A program made the position numbers and the translations under genes. Below, in pieces: positions 1 through 5,826 of a DNA stretch of 7,224 nt. Location of the stretch: the NCBI GenBank assembly GCA_007122045.1, contig SKJM01000563.1:1-7224 (forward strand), in the 5' to 3' direction. The notes under the pieces were generated by a model that had not been told where the DNA came from, searched no databases, and worked only from the letters and a program-made list of their open reading frames with translations. Numbering within the stretch: the stretch's first letter is position 1; the number at the start of each line of letters is the position of its first letter. The stretch comes from Planctomycetales bacterium (GTDB lineage: Bacteria > Planctomycetota > Planctomycetia > Pirellulales > Thermoguttaceae).

Positions 1-2312
1 CCGTCGGCGCAGCCGAACAGCAGGCGTCCGCGGTCGTAAGTGGGGGGCGAGTCGACGCGCCCGCCGGCCGTGAAGCGCCAAAGCGGCTCGCCGGAGTGGG
101 CGTCGAGCGCGTGGATGGTGTGGCGATCGGTCGCGGCAACGAACACTCGACCACCGGCGGCCACCGGCGGGGTCAGTTGTCCGCCGAGCGTGGTGCTCCA
201 TTGCGGGCGGAGGTCGAGCGGCACGGCCGACGGCGCCGCTCCGCTGCGCCCCATGTCGGCCCGGTAGGTGGGCCAATCGGCTTCGTCCGCGTCCGCTTCG
301 GCAATCGCATCGTAGGCCGGGCCGCGCTCCAAACGTGCTTCCGCAGAGAGGAGTTCCGGCAGTTCGCGCGACGCCGTCGGCGGGGCCAGCGCCACCAGCC
401 CCTTCAGCAGCGCCTCGGAGTAGCACGCGCACGGGTGCGGCGGGGCGTACACCAGCCCGTTGGCCGGCATGATGCCGTACAGGCACGCCCCGCGGACCCA
501 GTGATGGATGGTCCACTCGCCCGTCTTCAGGTCGACAAACTCGATGCCGGTGCGCGACGAGAGGATGTAGTTTTCGGAGGCCTTCGCCCGGTAGCAGCGA
601 TGGTGGAACCAGAAGGTATCGAGCGTGGGCGGGTAGTGGTCGCGCTGCGCGCCGGTGCGCAGGTCGTGGCCGGCGAAAAACCCGGGGTTCCCGCCGCCCT
701 TGGCCGTACAGCCGACCCACACCTTGCCCTGCGCTGCCATCAGGTCCTGCGGCGAGTTGTAGCCGCTGTAGGGATGGTCGGCGGTCCAGAGCTTCTCGCC
801 GGTTTCGGCCGAGAAGGCGGTCATGGTATCCTCGCCCTGGTCTTCCCGGCCCCATCCGCGGTACGCCAAGTGCATCTTCTCTCCGCCGGCGAAGACCACC
901 ACCCCGTCGTCAACCAACAGCGTCGGCGCGAACCACGCGTGCAGCCCTTGCCGATGCACGCCCTCCCAGACCGGTAACGGACCGGAAGCCCACCGTTGCC
1001 GGCCGTCCTTCAGGCCCAGGGCGGTCAGTTGACGCGTCTTGCTGTCGCAGTAATAGGCGCGCCGGCCGTCGGTTGCGAGCGTCAGGGGAAACACGCCGGC
1101 CTCCTTGCTCCACAGCTTCTCCCCGGAAGCCGCATCGAAGGCCAGGATGACCCGTTCGCTATGCGCCCACTGAGGCGAGCGGACCGCCGCCCACCTGCGG
1201 TCCATCGGCGGCGACCACGTCACCCGGTCGTCGGGCGACGCGCCTTCGGAAACGGCACCGTCCTCGCCCGGGGGAAATTTCGCAGGATCCACCTCGTCGA
1301 AGTCGATCTGCGAGGTCCGGTTGACAAGGGCAAGGAGCACGCCGTTGCTGTAGACGATCTCTTCCGTGCCGGTGGTCCCCTCATATTCGCGCAGCGTGCG
1401 GCCCGTGGCGGCGTCCAACGCGGTCACCGGCGACTGAATACCCTGCGTGACGTAGACGGCGTCACCGTCGGCCACCAAGCGCCGCGGCAGGCTTGCGGGC
1501 CCGCTCTTCAAAGGCCACAGGTGGCATTGCCATTGTTCGATGGGCCGCTTCCACAGCAGCGCCCCGTTGAAGGCGTCGCGGGCCACCAGGTTCCAGTCCG
1601 GCGGCAGTTGCGGCGATTCGTACCGGCCCTCGTCGAAGATGCCGAACACCCGCCCCTCGGCCGATACCAGCGCCGAAGCGCTCGACATGTGGTCGTGGTG
1701 CCGGCTCCACCGCGGCCCGGTTTGGAACTGCAAGTGCCGCGGCGGGGCGATCCGCCGGTCGCGGGCGACGGGGTTGTTCGCGGCATCGCCCAGGTAGTGC
1801 GTCCATTGGCCGATGTCCTCCGGCCAGGGCTTGGTGATGGTCCGCCACGCGCCGTCTTCCCGAACCATCGCCTTTCCCAAGGGGGTGAGGACCCGATCGA
1901 TCTCGCCGGCCGCCACCTCCGCCGGCGCCGCGACCACGAGCAGATTGACCGACTCGGCAATCAGCGGCAGCCCGGCCGCCTTGGCGGGCAACCGGTCGAC
2001 CGACACCTGCCCGTAAGCGCCGCGCCGGGCCAACTCCTCGCGTGCCCGGGCGACCGTCTCGTCATCGGCGTGCAGGCCGAGCACCAGCCGGCCGTCGTGG
2101 TTGTGCAGGTTGGTAAGCTGCCTGGCCCACTGCGGGGGCGCCGCGTCACCTCCGACCCACACGGTCAGCCCGGCCCGCGTGGCGCCTTCGGCAATCGGCG
2201 GCTCTTCCTGGCCGGAAGCCGTGACGGCACGGCCGGGGCCTCCGAGCGCGCACGCGGCCAGCAGGGACAGCAAAATACGGGCGGCGAAAGAGCGAACGCT
2301 TGCGGGGATCAT
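1..2312 (-). CDS. Exported methyltransferase-like/PQQ beta-propeller fusion protein (3' end beyond window)
   Basis: The gene is open from ATG at 2312 to the left edge, giving 770 residues without a stop, so the C-terminus is missing. Residues 1-32 form an export signal: Arg7 and Arg12, a hydrophobic ILLSLLA stretch, and LAAC at 18-21, which fits a lipobox; signal peptidase I cleavage near residue 32 is the alternative. Residues about 48-150 follow the layout of a class I methyltransferase fold but lack its glycine-rich loop (VWVGGDA at 51-57). From about 170 the protein matches a planctomycete propeller family: QWTHY, RWSRHHDHMSS, then blade motifs such as ALDAATGR, AFDAASGEKLW, AFSAETGEKLW and ALDAHSGEPLW, with conserved PHPCACYSEA between two propeller sections. 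Such propellers usually serve in binding or scaffolding, or as PQQ dehydrogenase-like folds; no substrate can be assigned. GAGG lies 6 bases before the start. Family membership is confident, function unknown. Confidence 0.88.
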   Translation of the reverse strand, partial: MIPASVRSFAARILLSLLAACALGGPGRAVTASGQEEPPIAEGATRAGLTVWVGGDAAPPQWARQLTNLHNHDGRLVLGLHADDETVARAREELARRGAYGQVSVDRLPAKAAGLPLIAESVNLLVVAAPAEVAAGEIDRVLTPLGKAMVREDGAWRTITKPWPEDIGQWTHYLGDAANNPVARDRRIAPPRHLQFQTGPRWSRHHDHMSSASALVSAEGRVFGIFDEGRYESPQLPPDWNLVARDAFNGALLWKRPIEQWQCHLWPLKSGPASLPRRLVADGDAVYVTQGIQSPVTALDAATGRTLREYEGTTGTEEIVYSNGVLLALVNRTSQIDFDEVDPAKFPPGEDGAVSEGASPDDRVTWSPPMDRRWAAVRSPQWAHSERVILAFDAASGEKLWSKEAGVFPLTLATDGRRAYYCDSKTRQLTALGLKDGRQRWASGPLPVWEGVHRQGLHAWFAPTLLVDDGVVVFAGGEKMHLAYRGWGREDQGEDTMTAFSAETGEKLWTADHPYSGYNSPQDLMAAQGKVWVGCTAKGGGNPGFFAGHDLRTGAQRDHYPPTLDTFWFHHRCYRAKASENYILSSRTGIEFVDLKTGEWTIHHWVRGACLYGIMPANGLVYAPPHPCACYSEALLKGLVALAPPTASRELPELLSAEARLERGPAYDAIAEADADEADWPTYRADMGRSGAAPSAVPLDLRPQWSTTLGGQLTPPVAAGGRVFVAATDRHTIHALDAHSGEPLWRFTAGGRVDSPPTYDRGRLLFGCAD

Positions 2313-2318
2313 GGTTGA

Positions 2319-2322
2319 CCTC
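2319..2322 (-). promoter_or_regulatory. Shine-Dalgarno for the propeller gene
   Basis: On the minus strand GAGG ends 6 bases before ATG at 2312-2310. This spacing supports that start, and the signal peptide begins at the same codon. Confidence 0.5.
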
Positions 2323-2368
2323 GATCGGGCTGACGGGTGAGGAAATTCGTTCGGACGTACGCCCTTAC

Positions 2369-2397
2369 AAGATAGCCCGGCCGGCCGCGGCGGTCAA
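2369..2397 (-). promoter_or_regulatory. Sigma70-like promoter for the propeller gene
   Basis: Read on the minus strand, TTGACC (2397-2392, five of six matches to the -35 consensus) is followed by a 17-base spacer and TATCTT (2374-2369, four of six to the -10 consensus). Transcription would begin near 2362, leaving a leader of about 50 bases before the start codon at 2312. The spacer is very GC-rich. This is a motif match only. Confidence 0.5.
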
Positions 2398-2419
2398 ATC
2401 CGCCGCCGTCACCCCCATT

Positions 2420-2450
2420 CGCCACCGGCGGGGCAAGCCCGCAGGTGGCG
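2420..2450. repeat. Palindromic intergenic hairpin in the divergent promoter region
   Basis: CGCCACC (2420-2426) pairs with GGTGGCG (2444-2450). After one G/A mismatch, GCGGG (2428-2432) pairs with CCCGC (2438-2442) around the five-base loop GCAAG. It therefore has 12 paired positions and one mismatch. It lies between the two divergent promoters and lacks a following T tract, so it does not look like an intrinsic terminator. It resembles a REP-like dispersed palindrome, but only one copy is in the window. Confidence 0.6.
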
Positions 2451-2508
2451 TTGTGGTACGTTCGCCCTCGGCCGCGAGCCTTGCCTCCGGCTTTGCGACG
2501 TGGTACCC

Positions 2509-2517
2509 TGGTATCAT
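2509..2517 (+). promoter_or_regulatory. Extended -10 promoter candidate for the ThuA-like gene
   Basis: TGGTATCAT is a TGn-type extended -10 element, five of six to the hexamer consensus. No good -35 element sits 16-18 bases upstream. Initiation would fall near 2524, about 40 bases before the start codon at 2563. Confidence 0.35.
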
Positions 2518-2553
2518 TGGTTGCCTTCCATTTGTTGCATCTCCAGAGCGAAA

Positions 2554-2557
2554 GGAG
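2554..2557 (+). promoter_or_regulatory. Shine-Dalgarno deciding the ThuA-like start
   Basis: GGAG, within AAAGGAG, ends 5 bases before ATG at 2563. An in-frame ATG at 2500 would add 21 residues, but it would place the signal peptide internally and sits on top of the likely promoter, so the 2563 start is preferred. Confidence 0.65.
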
Positions 2558-2562
2558 CCCCC

Positions 2563-3435
2563 ATGTCCCGCCGATTCTGCCTTGCCGCCTTGACCGTCTG
2601 GGCCCTGACCGCCGCCACGGTCTGGGCTGAGCCCCCACTGAAAGCGCTGATCGTCGACGGTCAGAACAACCACAACTGGCGCGAAACCACGCCTATCTTG
2701 CAGTCGCAGTTGGAGGAGACCGGACTGTTCGCGGTCGACGTGGCCACCTCGCCGCCGCGCGGCGAAGACATGAGCGGCTTCCAGCCCGACTTCGCCGCCT
2801 ACGACGTCGTGGTGCTCAACTACACCGATATCGGCGGCGGCGACCGCTGGCCGGAACCGACCGAGCGGGCGCTGGAGGCGTACGTGGCCGGCGGGGGCGG
2901 GCTGGTGAGCTACCACGCCGCCGCCAGCGCCTTCCCCGACTGGGAGGAGTATAACACCATGATCGGCTTAGGCGGCTGGGGCGGCCGCACCCAGCGCCAC
3001 GGGCCCTATGTGTATTGGGAAGACGGCCGGATTGTCCACGACGATTCGCCCGGGCCTACCGGCACGCACGGGCCGCAGCACGCGTTCCCCATCGTCGTTC
3101 GCCGGGGCGACCATCCCATCACGCGCGGCCTGCCGGAGCGCTTCATGCACCGCGCCGACGAGTTGTTCGCCCACTTTCGCGGCCGCGCCAAGAACATGAC
3201 CGTGCTGGCAACCGCCTATTCGGCGCCGGAGCAGCGCGGCAGCGGGCGGCATGAGCCCATGCTGTTGACCGTCGAGTACGGCGAGGGTCGGGTGTTCACC
3301 ACCATGCTGGGCCACGGCGTTCCGCAACTCGCCAGCCCGGCCTTCCAAGTCACCTTCCAGCGCGGCACCGAATGGGCCGCCACCGGCAAGGTCACGCAAC
3401 CGGTCCCCGACGACTTGCCCGTCGCGGAAGATTAG
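2563..3435 (+). CDS. Secreted ThuA-like domain protein
   Basis: The 290-residue product has a signal peptide at 1-22 (Arg3-Arg4, hydrophobic core, cleavage after VWA), so it should act outside the cytoplasm. The mature part is a single ThuA-like domain (trehalose-utilisation family, class I glutamine amidotransferase-like fold). Visible family marks are the first strand LKALIVDGQNNHNW (26-39), GGGLVSYHAAASAF (111-123), the Y..M.GLGGWGGRT stretch (130-143), HPITRGLP (184-191), and the C-terminal EYGEGRVF...LGHG (238-252) with GTEWAATG (268-275). The elbow position where amidotransferases carry Cys reads SYH, so glutaminase activity is not expected. ThuA proteins are linked to sugar and ketosugar metabolism and are frequent in planctomycetes; the substrate here is unknown. 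The gene is divergent from the propeller gene and convergent with the enolase-family gene, so it is probably transcribed alone. Confidence 0.9.
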   Translation: MSRRFCLAALTVWALTAATVWAEPPLKALIVDGQNNHNWRETTPILQSQLEETGLFAVDVATSPPRGEDMSGFQPDFAAYDVVVLNYTDIGGGDRWPEPTERALEAYVAGGGGLVSYHAAASAFPDWEEYNTMIGLGGWGGRTQRHGPYVYWEDGRIVHDDSPGPTGTHGPQHAFPIVVRRGDHPITRGLPERFMHRADELFAHFRGRAKNMTVLATAYSAPEQRGSGRHEPMLLTVEYGEGRVFTTMLGHGVPQLASPAFQVTFQRGTEWAATGKVTQPVPDDLPVAED

Positions 3436-3458
3436 CCCCGGTTCGTCGCCTTTGCAGT

Positions 3459-3476
3459 GCGGGAATTTATTCCCGC
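3459..3476. terminator. Hairpin after the ThuA-like gene, possible bidirectional terminator
   Basis: GCGGGAAT and ATTCCCGC form a perfect inverted repeat around TT (seven pairs with a TTTA loop is more realistic). It begins 24 bases after the ThuA-like stop codon. The following bases (TTTGCGCG) contain only three T residues, and the other strand has no T tract, so termination is plausible but weakly supported. It could instead be a dispersed palindrome. Confidence 0.4.
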
Positions 3477-3591
3477 TTTGCGCGAACGAGTGAAGTCCGC
3501 CCGGCCCTCCGGCCGTTCGGGCGCGGGCGCGTGGCTTTCCGCCGTTCCGGTCCAGGAACAAACTGGCAGTTGACGAGGTGACTGGCCGTGC

Positions 3592-3642
3592 TGGAGTGCC
3601 GGCTTTAGCCGGTTGAAGAAGCCGCCTGAAGGCGGGACTCCA
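3592..3642 (-). repeat. 51-base palindromic dispersed repeat, copy 1
   Basis: The outer arms TGGAGTGCC (3592-3600) and GGGACTCCA (3634-3642) pair except for one position. Inside are two hairpins: CCGGCT-TT-AGCCGG (3599-3612) and CCGCC-TGAA-GGCGG (3622-3635). It matches copy 2 (5736-5786) at 45 of 51 positions in the same orientation, with no length difference. The minus-strand reading would give a VPPSGGF...RLKP peptide, which I recall from spurious planctomycete ORFs, so this is probably a family spread across the genome. The strand given follows that convention. Confidence 0.85.
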
Positions 3643-3667
3643 ACTTGCTTGCACCCCGCCGCTTCGA

Positions 3668-4759
3668 TTACGCGGCCTGGTAGGGCTCGAGTTTGGCCCG
3701 ATCGACCGTAATGCCGAGCCCCGGCGCCTGCGGGACGGTGAGCATGCCGTCGACCAGTTCCAGGCGTTCGGTGAGGATGTCGTCGTGCAATTGCGGGTAG
3801 GCGCACTCGTTGCAGCCGTCGAGGACGGGCATGGCGGCGGCAAGCTGGAGCATGGCCGCCGCGGCGATGCCCAGCGAGGGGCCCGTGCATACGAGGGTCT
3901 TCAACCCCGCGGCCTCGGCCACCTCGGCCGATTTCCGCACGGCGAGCATTCCTCCCAGGTCGGGCAGCCGCAGGACGACGAAGCGCGCCGCGCCGGAGCG
4001 CACCACGGTCAGCACGTCGGCCGGACCGGCGACCGACCGCGCGAGGGCTAACGGCACCGTCGTCTGCCGGCCCAGCGCGGCGGCGGCGTGAAGCTGCCGG
4101 GTGTTGAGTGGGTCGATCAGGAATTCGATCGAATCGAACTCGAGTTCGGTGCACAGGTCGCGCGCTGCTTCCATGGTGAACCGTTCTGATCCGTCCAGGC
4201 GGAGTTCCGCCCGGTCGCCGACGGCCTCCCGGATGGCCCGAACGGCCGCCAGATCGGTGTCCGGCACGCCGGTGGAGGTGAGCACCTGGGCGTGGAAGCC
4301 CTGCTGGGCCATCTCGTCGGCCAGCTTGGCGGCCCGGCGAGGGTGGTCGGCTTCGAGGCGGAGCGCCAGCGGGACTCGCCGCCGATAACATCCGCCAAAC
4401 AGGTAGCACAGCGGCATGTTGGCACGGCGGCCAATCAGGTCCCATGCCGCCATTTCGACGGCGCAACGGAGCGGGGCGTGCCGCAGCGCGTCGAGCGTGA
4501 GCAACTCCTCGATGTCGAACGCATTCCGCCCCAACACTGCGGCGCGGATCGCCGAAGCCCGGCCCATCAACTCCTCGGGCCCCCAGTCGATGGGCGCCTC
4601 GCCCCAGCCCTCCAGGCCGTCATCGGTCACCATGCGAACGATCAGCGACCGGCTGGGTTCGCGCCCCCCGACGAGGGATACGCGGGCCGGAAACAATTCC
4701 AGTTCGGCCAATTGCATGGCCGGGGTGGAGATGGACCTGCCGGGCATGATTTTTTTCAT
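3668..4759 (-). CDS. Mandelate racemase/muconate lactonizing enzyme family protein, apparently catalytically degenerate
   Basis: The 363-residue length is typical for the enolase superfamily. The N-terminal capping domain is at about 15-130 (GWGEA at 51-55, the AVEMAAWDLIGR helix at 100-111), followed by a beta/alpha barrel and a C-terminal APGLGITVD near 345-353. Canonical members use two barrel lysines as acid/base and three acidic metal ligands. Here the KxK strand reads QVLTST (Val159 and Thr161 replace the lysines); Asp189 is kept, but the second ligand is Ile215 (LIDP), the third is Ala240 (PLALARS), and the distal Lys is Arg264 (VLRLPDLGG). Standard enolisation chemistry is therefore unlikely, and a binding or structural role is an inference. 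It starts 3 bases after the ispH stop, so the two are co-transcribed and probably translationally coupled. No strong ribosome site is seen; Met5 or Met15 are alternative starts. Confidence 0.88.
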   Translation of the reverse strand: MKKIMPGRSISTPAMQLAELELFPARVSLVGGREPSRSLIVRMVTDDGLEGWGEAPIDWGPEELMGRASAIRAAVLGRNAFDIEELLTLDALRHAPLRCAVEMAAWDLIGRRANMPLCYLFGGCYRRRVPLALRLEADHPRRAAKLADEMAQQGFHAQVLTSTGVPDTDLAAVRAIREAVGDRAELRLDGSERFTMEAARDLCTELEFDSIEFLIDPLNTRQLHAAAALGRQTTVPLALARSVAGPADVLTVVRSGAARFVVLRLPDLGGMLAVRKSAEVAEAAGLKTLVCTGPSLGIAAAAMLQLAAAMPVLDGCNECAYPQLHDDILTERLELVDGMLTVPQAPGLGITVDRAKLEPYQAA

Positions 4760-4762
4760 CGC

Positions 4763-5689
4763 TTACGGTTCCCGCAGTTGCGGCGGTAAGGAAAATCGTA
4801 CTTGTTCATCGCAGATGCTTCGCTGCTCGACCGACGCCCCAAATCGCGCCTCCAGCCACCCGACGCACTGCCGGACGACGTCCTCCGGGGCACTGGCGCC
4901 GGCGGTGACCAGCACCGTTTGCTCCGCGGCGAACCACTCGTCGCGCAGGTCGTTGGGCCCGTCGATAAGATGGGAGGGCACCCCGGCGGCGTGCCCGATT
5001 TCCGCCAGCCGCCGGCTGTTCGAACTGTTCCGACTGCCGACTACAAGCAGCAGGTCGGCCTCTCGGGCAAGCTCGCGCACCGCCGTCTGGCGATTCTGGG
5101 TCGCATAGCAGATATCATCCTTCGGCGGGCCGACAACGGCCGGAAAACGTTCCTTCAACCGCCCGATGATGGTTTGGGCATCGCTCACCGAAAGCGTCGT
5201 CTGCGTAAGGTAGGCAATCCTGAACGGGTCGGGCGGCTCAATCCGGTCCACGTCAGCGACCGTCTGCACCAGCACGATCGAGTCGGGCGCCTCGCCCAGC
5301 GTCCCCACCACCTCGTCGTGACCGGCGTGGCCGATCAACACAATCGTATAGCCGTCCCGGGCAAGGCGGATGGCCTCGCGGTGGACCTTGGTAACCAGGG
5401 GGCACGTCGCGTCAACGACCCGAACCCGGCGCTCCCTCGCCCGGCGACGCACCTCCGGAGCGACCCCGTGGGCCGAGAACACCAGCGTTGCGCCCTCGGG
5501 CACTTCGTCCAGGCGGTCGACGAACACGACGCCCCGGTGCCGGAACCGCTCGACCACCCACCGGTTGTGGACAATCTCGTGGTACACGTACACCGGAGTG
5601 CCGCAGCGCTCGATCACCCGCTCCAGGGTTTCGATGGCCATGTTCACCCCCGCGCAGAACCCCCGCGGGGCAGCCAGAATGATGTGCAT
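4763..5689 (-). CDS. ispH: 4-hydroxy-3-methylbut-2-enyl diphosphate reductase
   Basis: This cytoplasmic iron-sulfur enzyme makes the last step of the MEP pathway, reducing HMBPP to IPP and DMAPP. The 308-residue product is close to E. coli IspH (316). The three cluster cysteines are present: Cys12 (RGFCAGV), Cys96 (DATCPLVTKVH) and Cys194 (DDICYAT). Substrate-pocket residues also match: His41 (VHNR), His74 (SAHG), His124 and Glu126 (GHAGHDEV), the TQTT motif at 162-165, the NSSNS segment at 221-225, and Ser266 (TAGASAP). ATG at 5689 is chosen because the protein begins as family members do (MHIILAAPRGFC) and GGAG lies 8 bases upstream; the reading frame stays open far upstream through the ketosynthase region, so a longer start would be an error. 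The enolase-family gene follows after 3 bases. Confidence 0.97.
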   Translation of the reverse strand: MHIILAAPRGFCAGVNMAIETLERVIERCGTPVYVYHEIVHNRWVVERFRHRGVVFVDRLDEVPEGATLVFSAHGVAPEVRRRARERRVRVVDATCPLVTKVHREAIRLARDGYTIVLIGHAGHDEVVGTLGEAPDSIVLVQTVADVDRIEPPDPFRIAYLTQTTLSVSDAQTIIGRLKERFPAVVGPPKDDICYATQNRQTAVRELAREADLLLVVGSRNSSNSRRLAEIGHAAGVPSHLIDGPNDLRDEWFAAEQTVLVTAGASAPEDVVRQCVGWLEARFGASVEQRSICDEQVRFSLPPQLREP

Positions 5690-5697
5690 GGTTTCCA

Positions 5698-5701
5698 CTC
5701 C
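5698..5701 (-). promoter_or_regulatory. Shine-Dalgarno deciding the ispH start
   Basis: GGAG, within GGGGGGAG on the minus strand, lies 8 bases before ATG at 5689-5687. It excludes the much longer upstream-open frame as the true reading and fits better than the in-frame GTG three codons earlier. Confidence 0.6.
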
Positions 5702-5714
5702 CCCCGTGCAGGAT

Positions 5715-5723
5715 ATCATACCA
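5715..5723 (-). promoter_or_regulatory. Extended -10 promoter candidate for ispH
   Basis: The minus strand reads TGGTATGAT, a TGn extended -10 with five of six matches in the hexamer. The expected -35 position lies inside the dispersed repeat and does not resemble a -35 box. Initiation near 5708 would leave a leader of about 19 bases. It would allow ispH and the enolase-family gene to be expressed independently of the ketosynthase gene. Confidence 0.35.
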
Positions 5724-5735
5724 GGCCGGCCATGT

Positions 5736-5786
5736 TGGAGTCCCGGCTTTAGCCGGCCGGGAAAGCCGCCTGAAGGCGGGACTCCA
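5736..5786 (-). repeat. 51-base palindromic dispersed repeat, copy 2
   Basis: The outer arms TGGAGTCCC (5736-5744) and GGGACTCCA (5778-5786) pair perfectly over 9 bases and enclose two hairpins: CCGGCT-TT-AGCCGG (5743-5756) and CCGCC-TGAA-GGCGG (5766-5779). The differences from copy 1 are one base in the left arm and five in the linker between the hairpins. Some similarity extends about 8 bases to the left (GGCCATGT against GGCCGTGC). It fills most of the 137-base gap between the ketosynthase stop and ispH and sits just upstream of the ispH promoter candidate. Confidence 0.87.
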
Positions 5787-5826
5787 CCTCGCTGCAAGTT
5801 CTTTTCCACACCCGCCTGGCGGAACG

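Larger units (their letters stand above)
3436..3667. other. Convergent non-coding region
   Basis: This gap separates the 3' ends of the ThuA-like gene (plus) and the enolase-family gene (minus). I see no convincing gene. It contains a perfect hairpin at 3459-3476, a second GC-rich inverted repeat around 3498-3523 (CGCCCG with CGGGCG, and inside it CGGCC with GGCCG), and the 51-base repeat copy at 3592-3642. The region looks like stacked non-coding repeat material. Confidence 0.7.

Noticed and set aside
996..2318. 440-codon plus-strand open frame opposite the propeller gene
   Set aside because: Arg/Pro/Gly-rich antisense frame in GC-rich DNA with no recognisable motif; the minus strand encodes a clear, motif-rich propeller protein over the same bases.
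3432..4466. 344-codon minus-strand frame across the enolase gene and repeat
   Set aside because: Shifted shadow of the enolase-family gene, continuing into repeat copy 1 (VPPSGGF peptide) and non-coding sequence.
4802..5752. 316-codon plus-strand frame opposite ispH
   Set aside because: Antisense shadow; ispH on the other strand has every catalytic residue and a close-to-usual length.
3592..5786. CRISPR-like or transposon terminal repeats
   Set aside because: Only two copies, far apart and in direct orientation, with no spacers, no cas or transposase gene and no target-site duplication seen.
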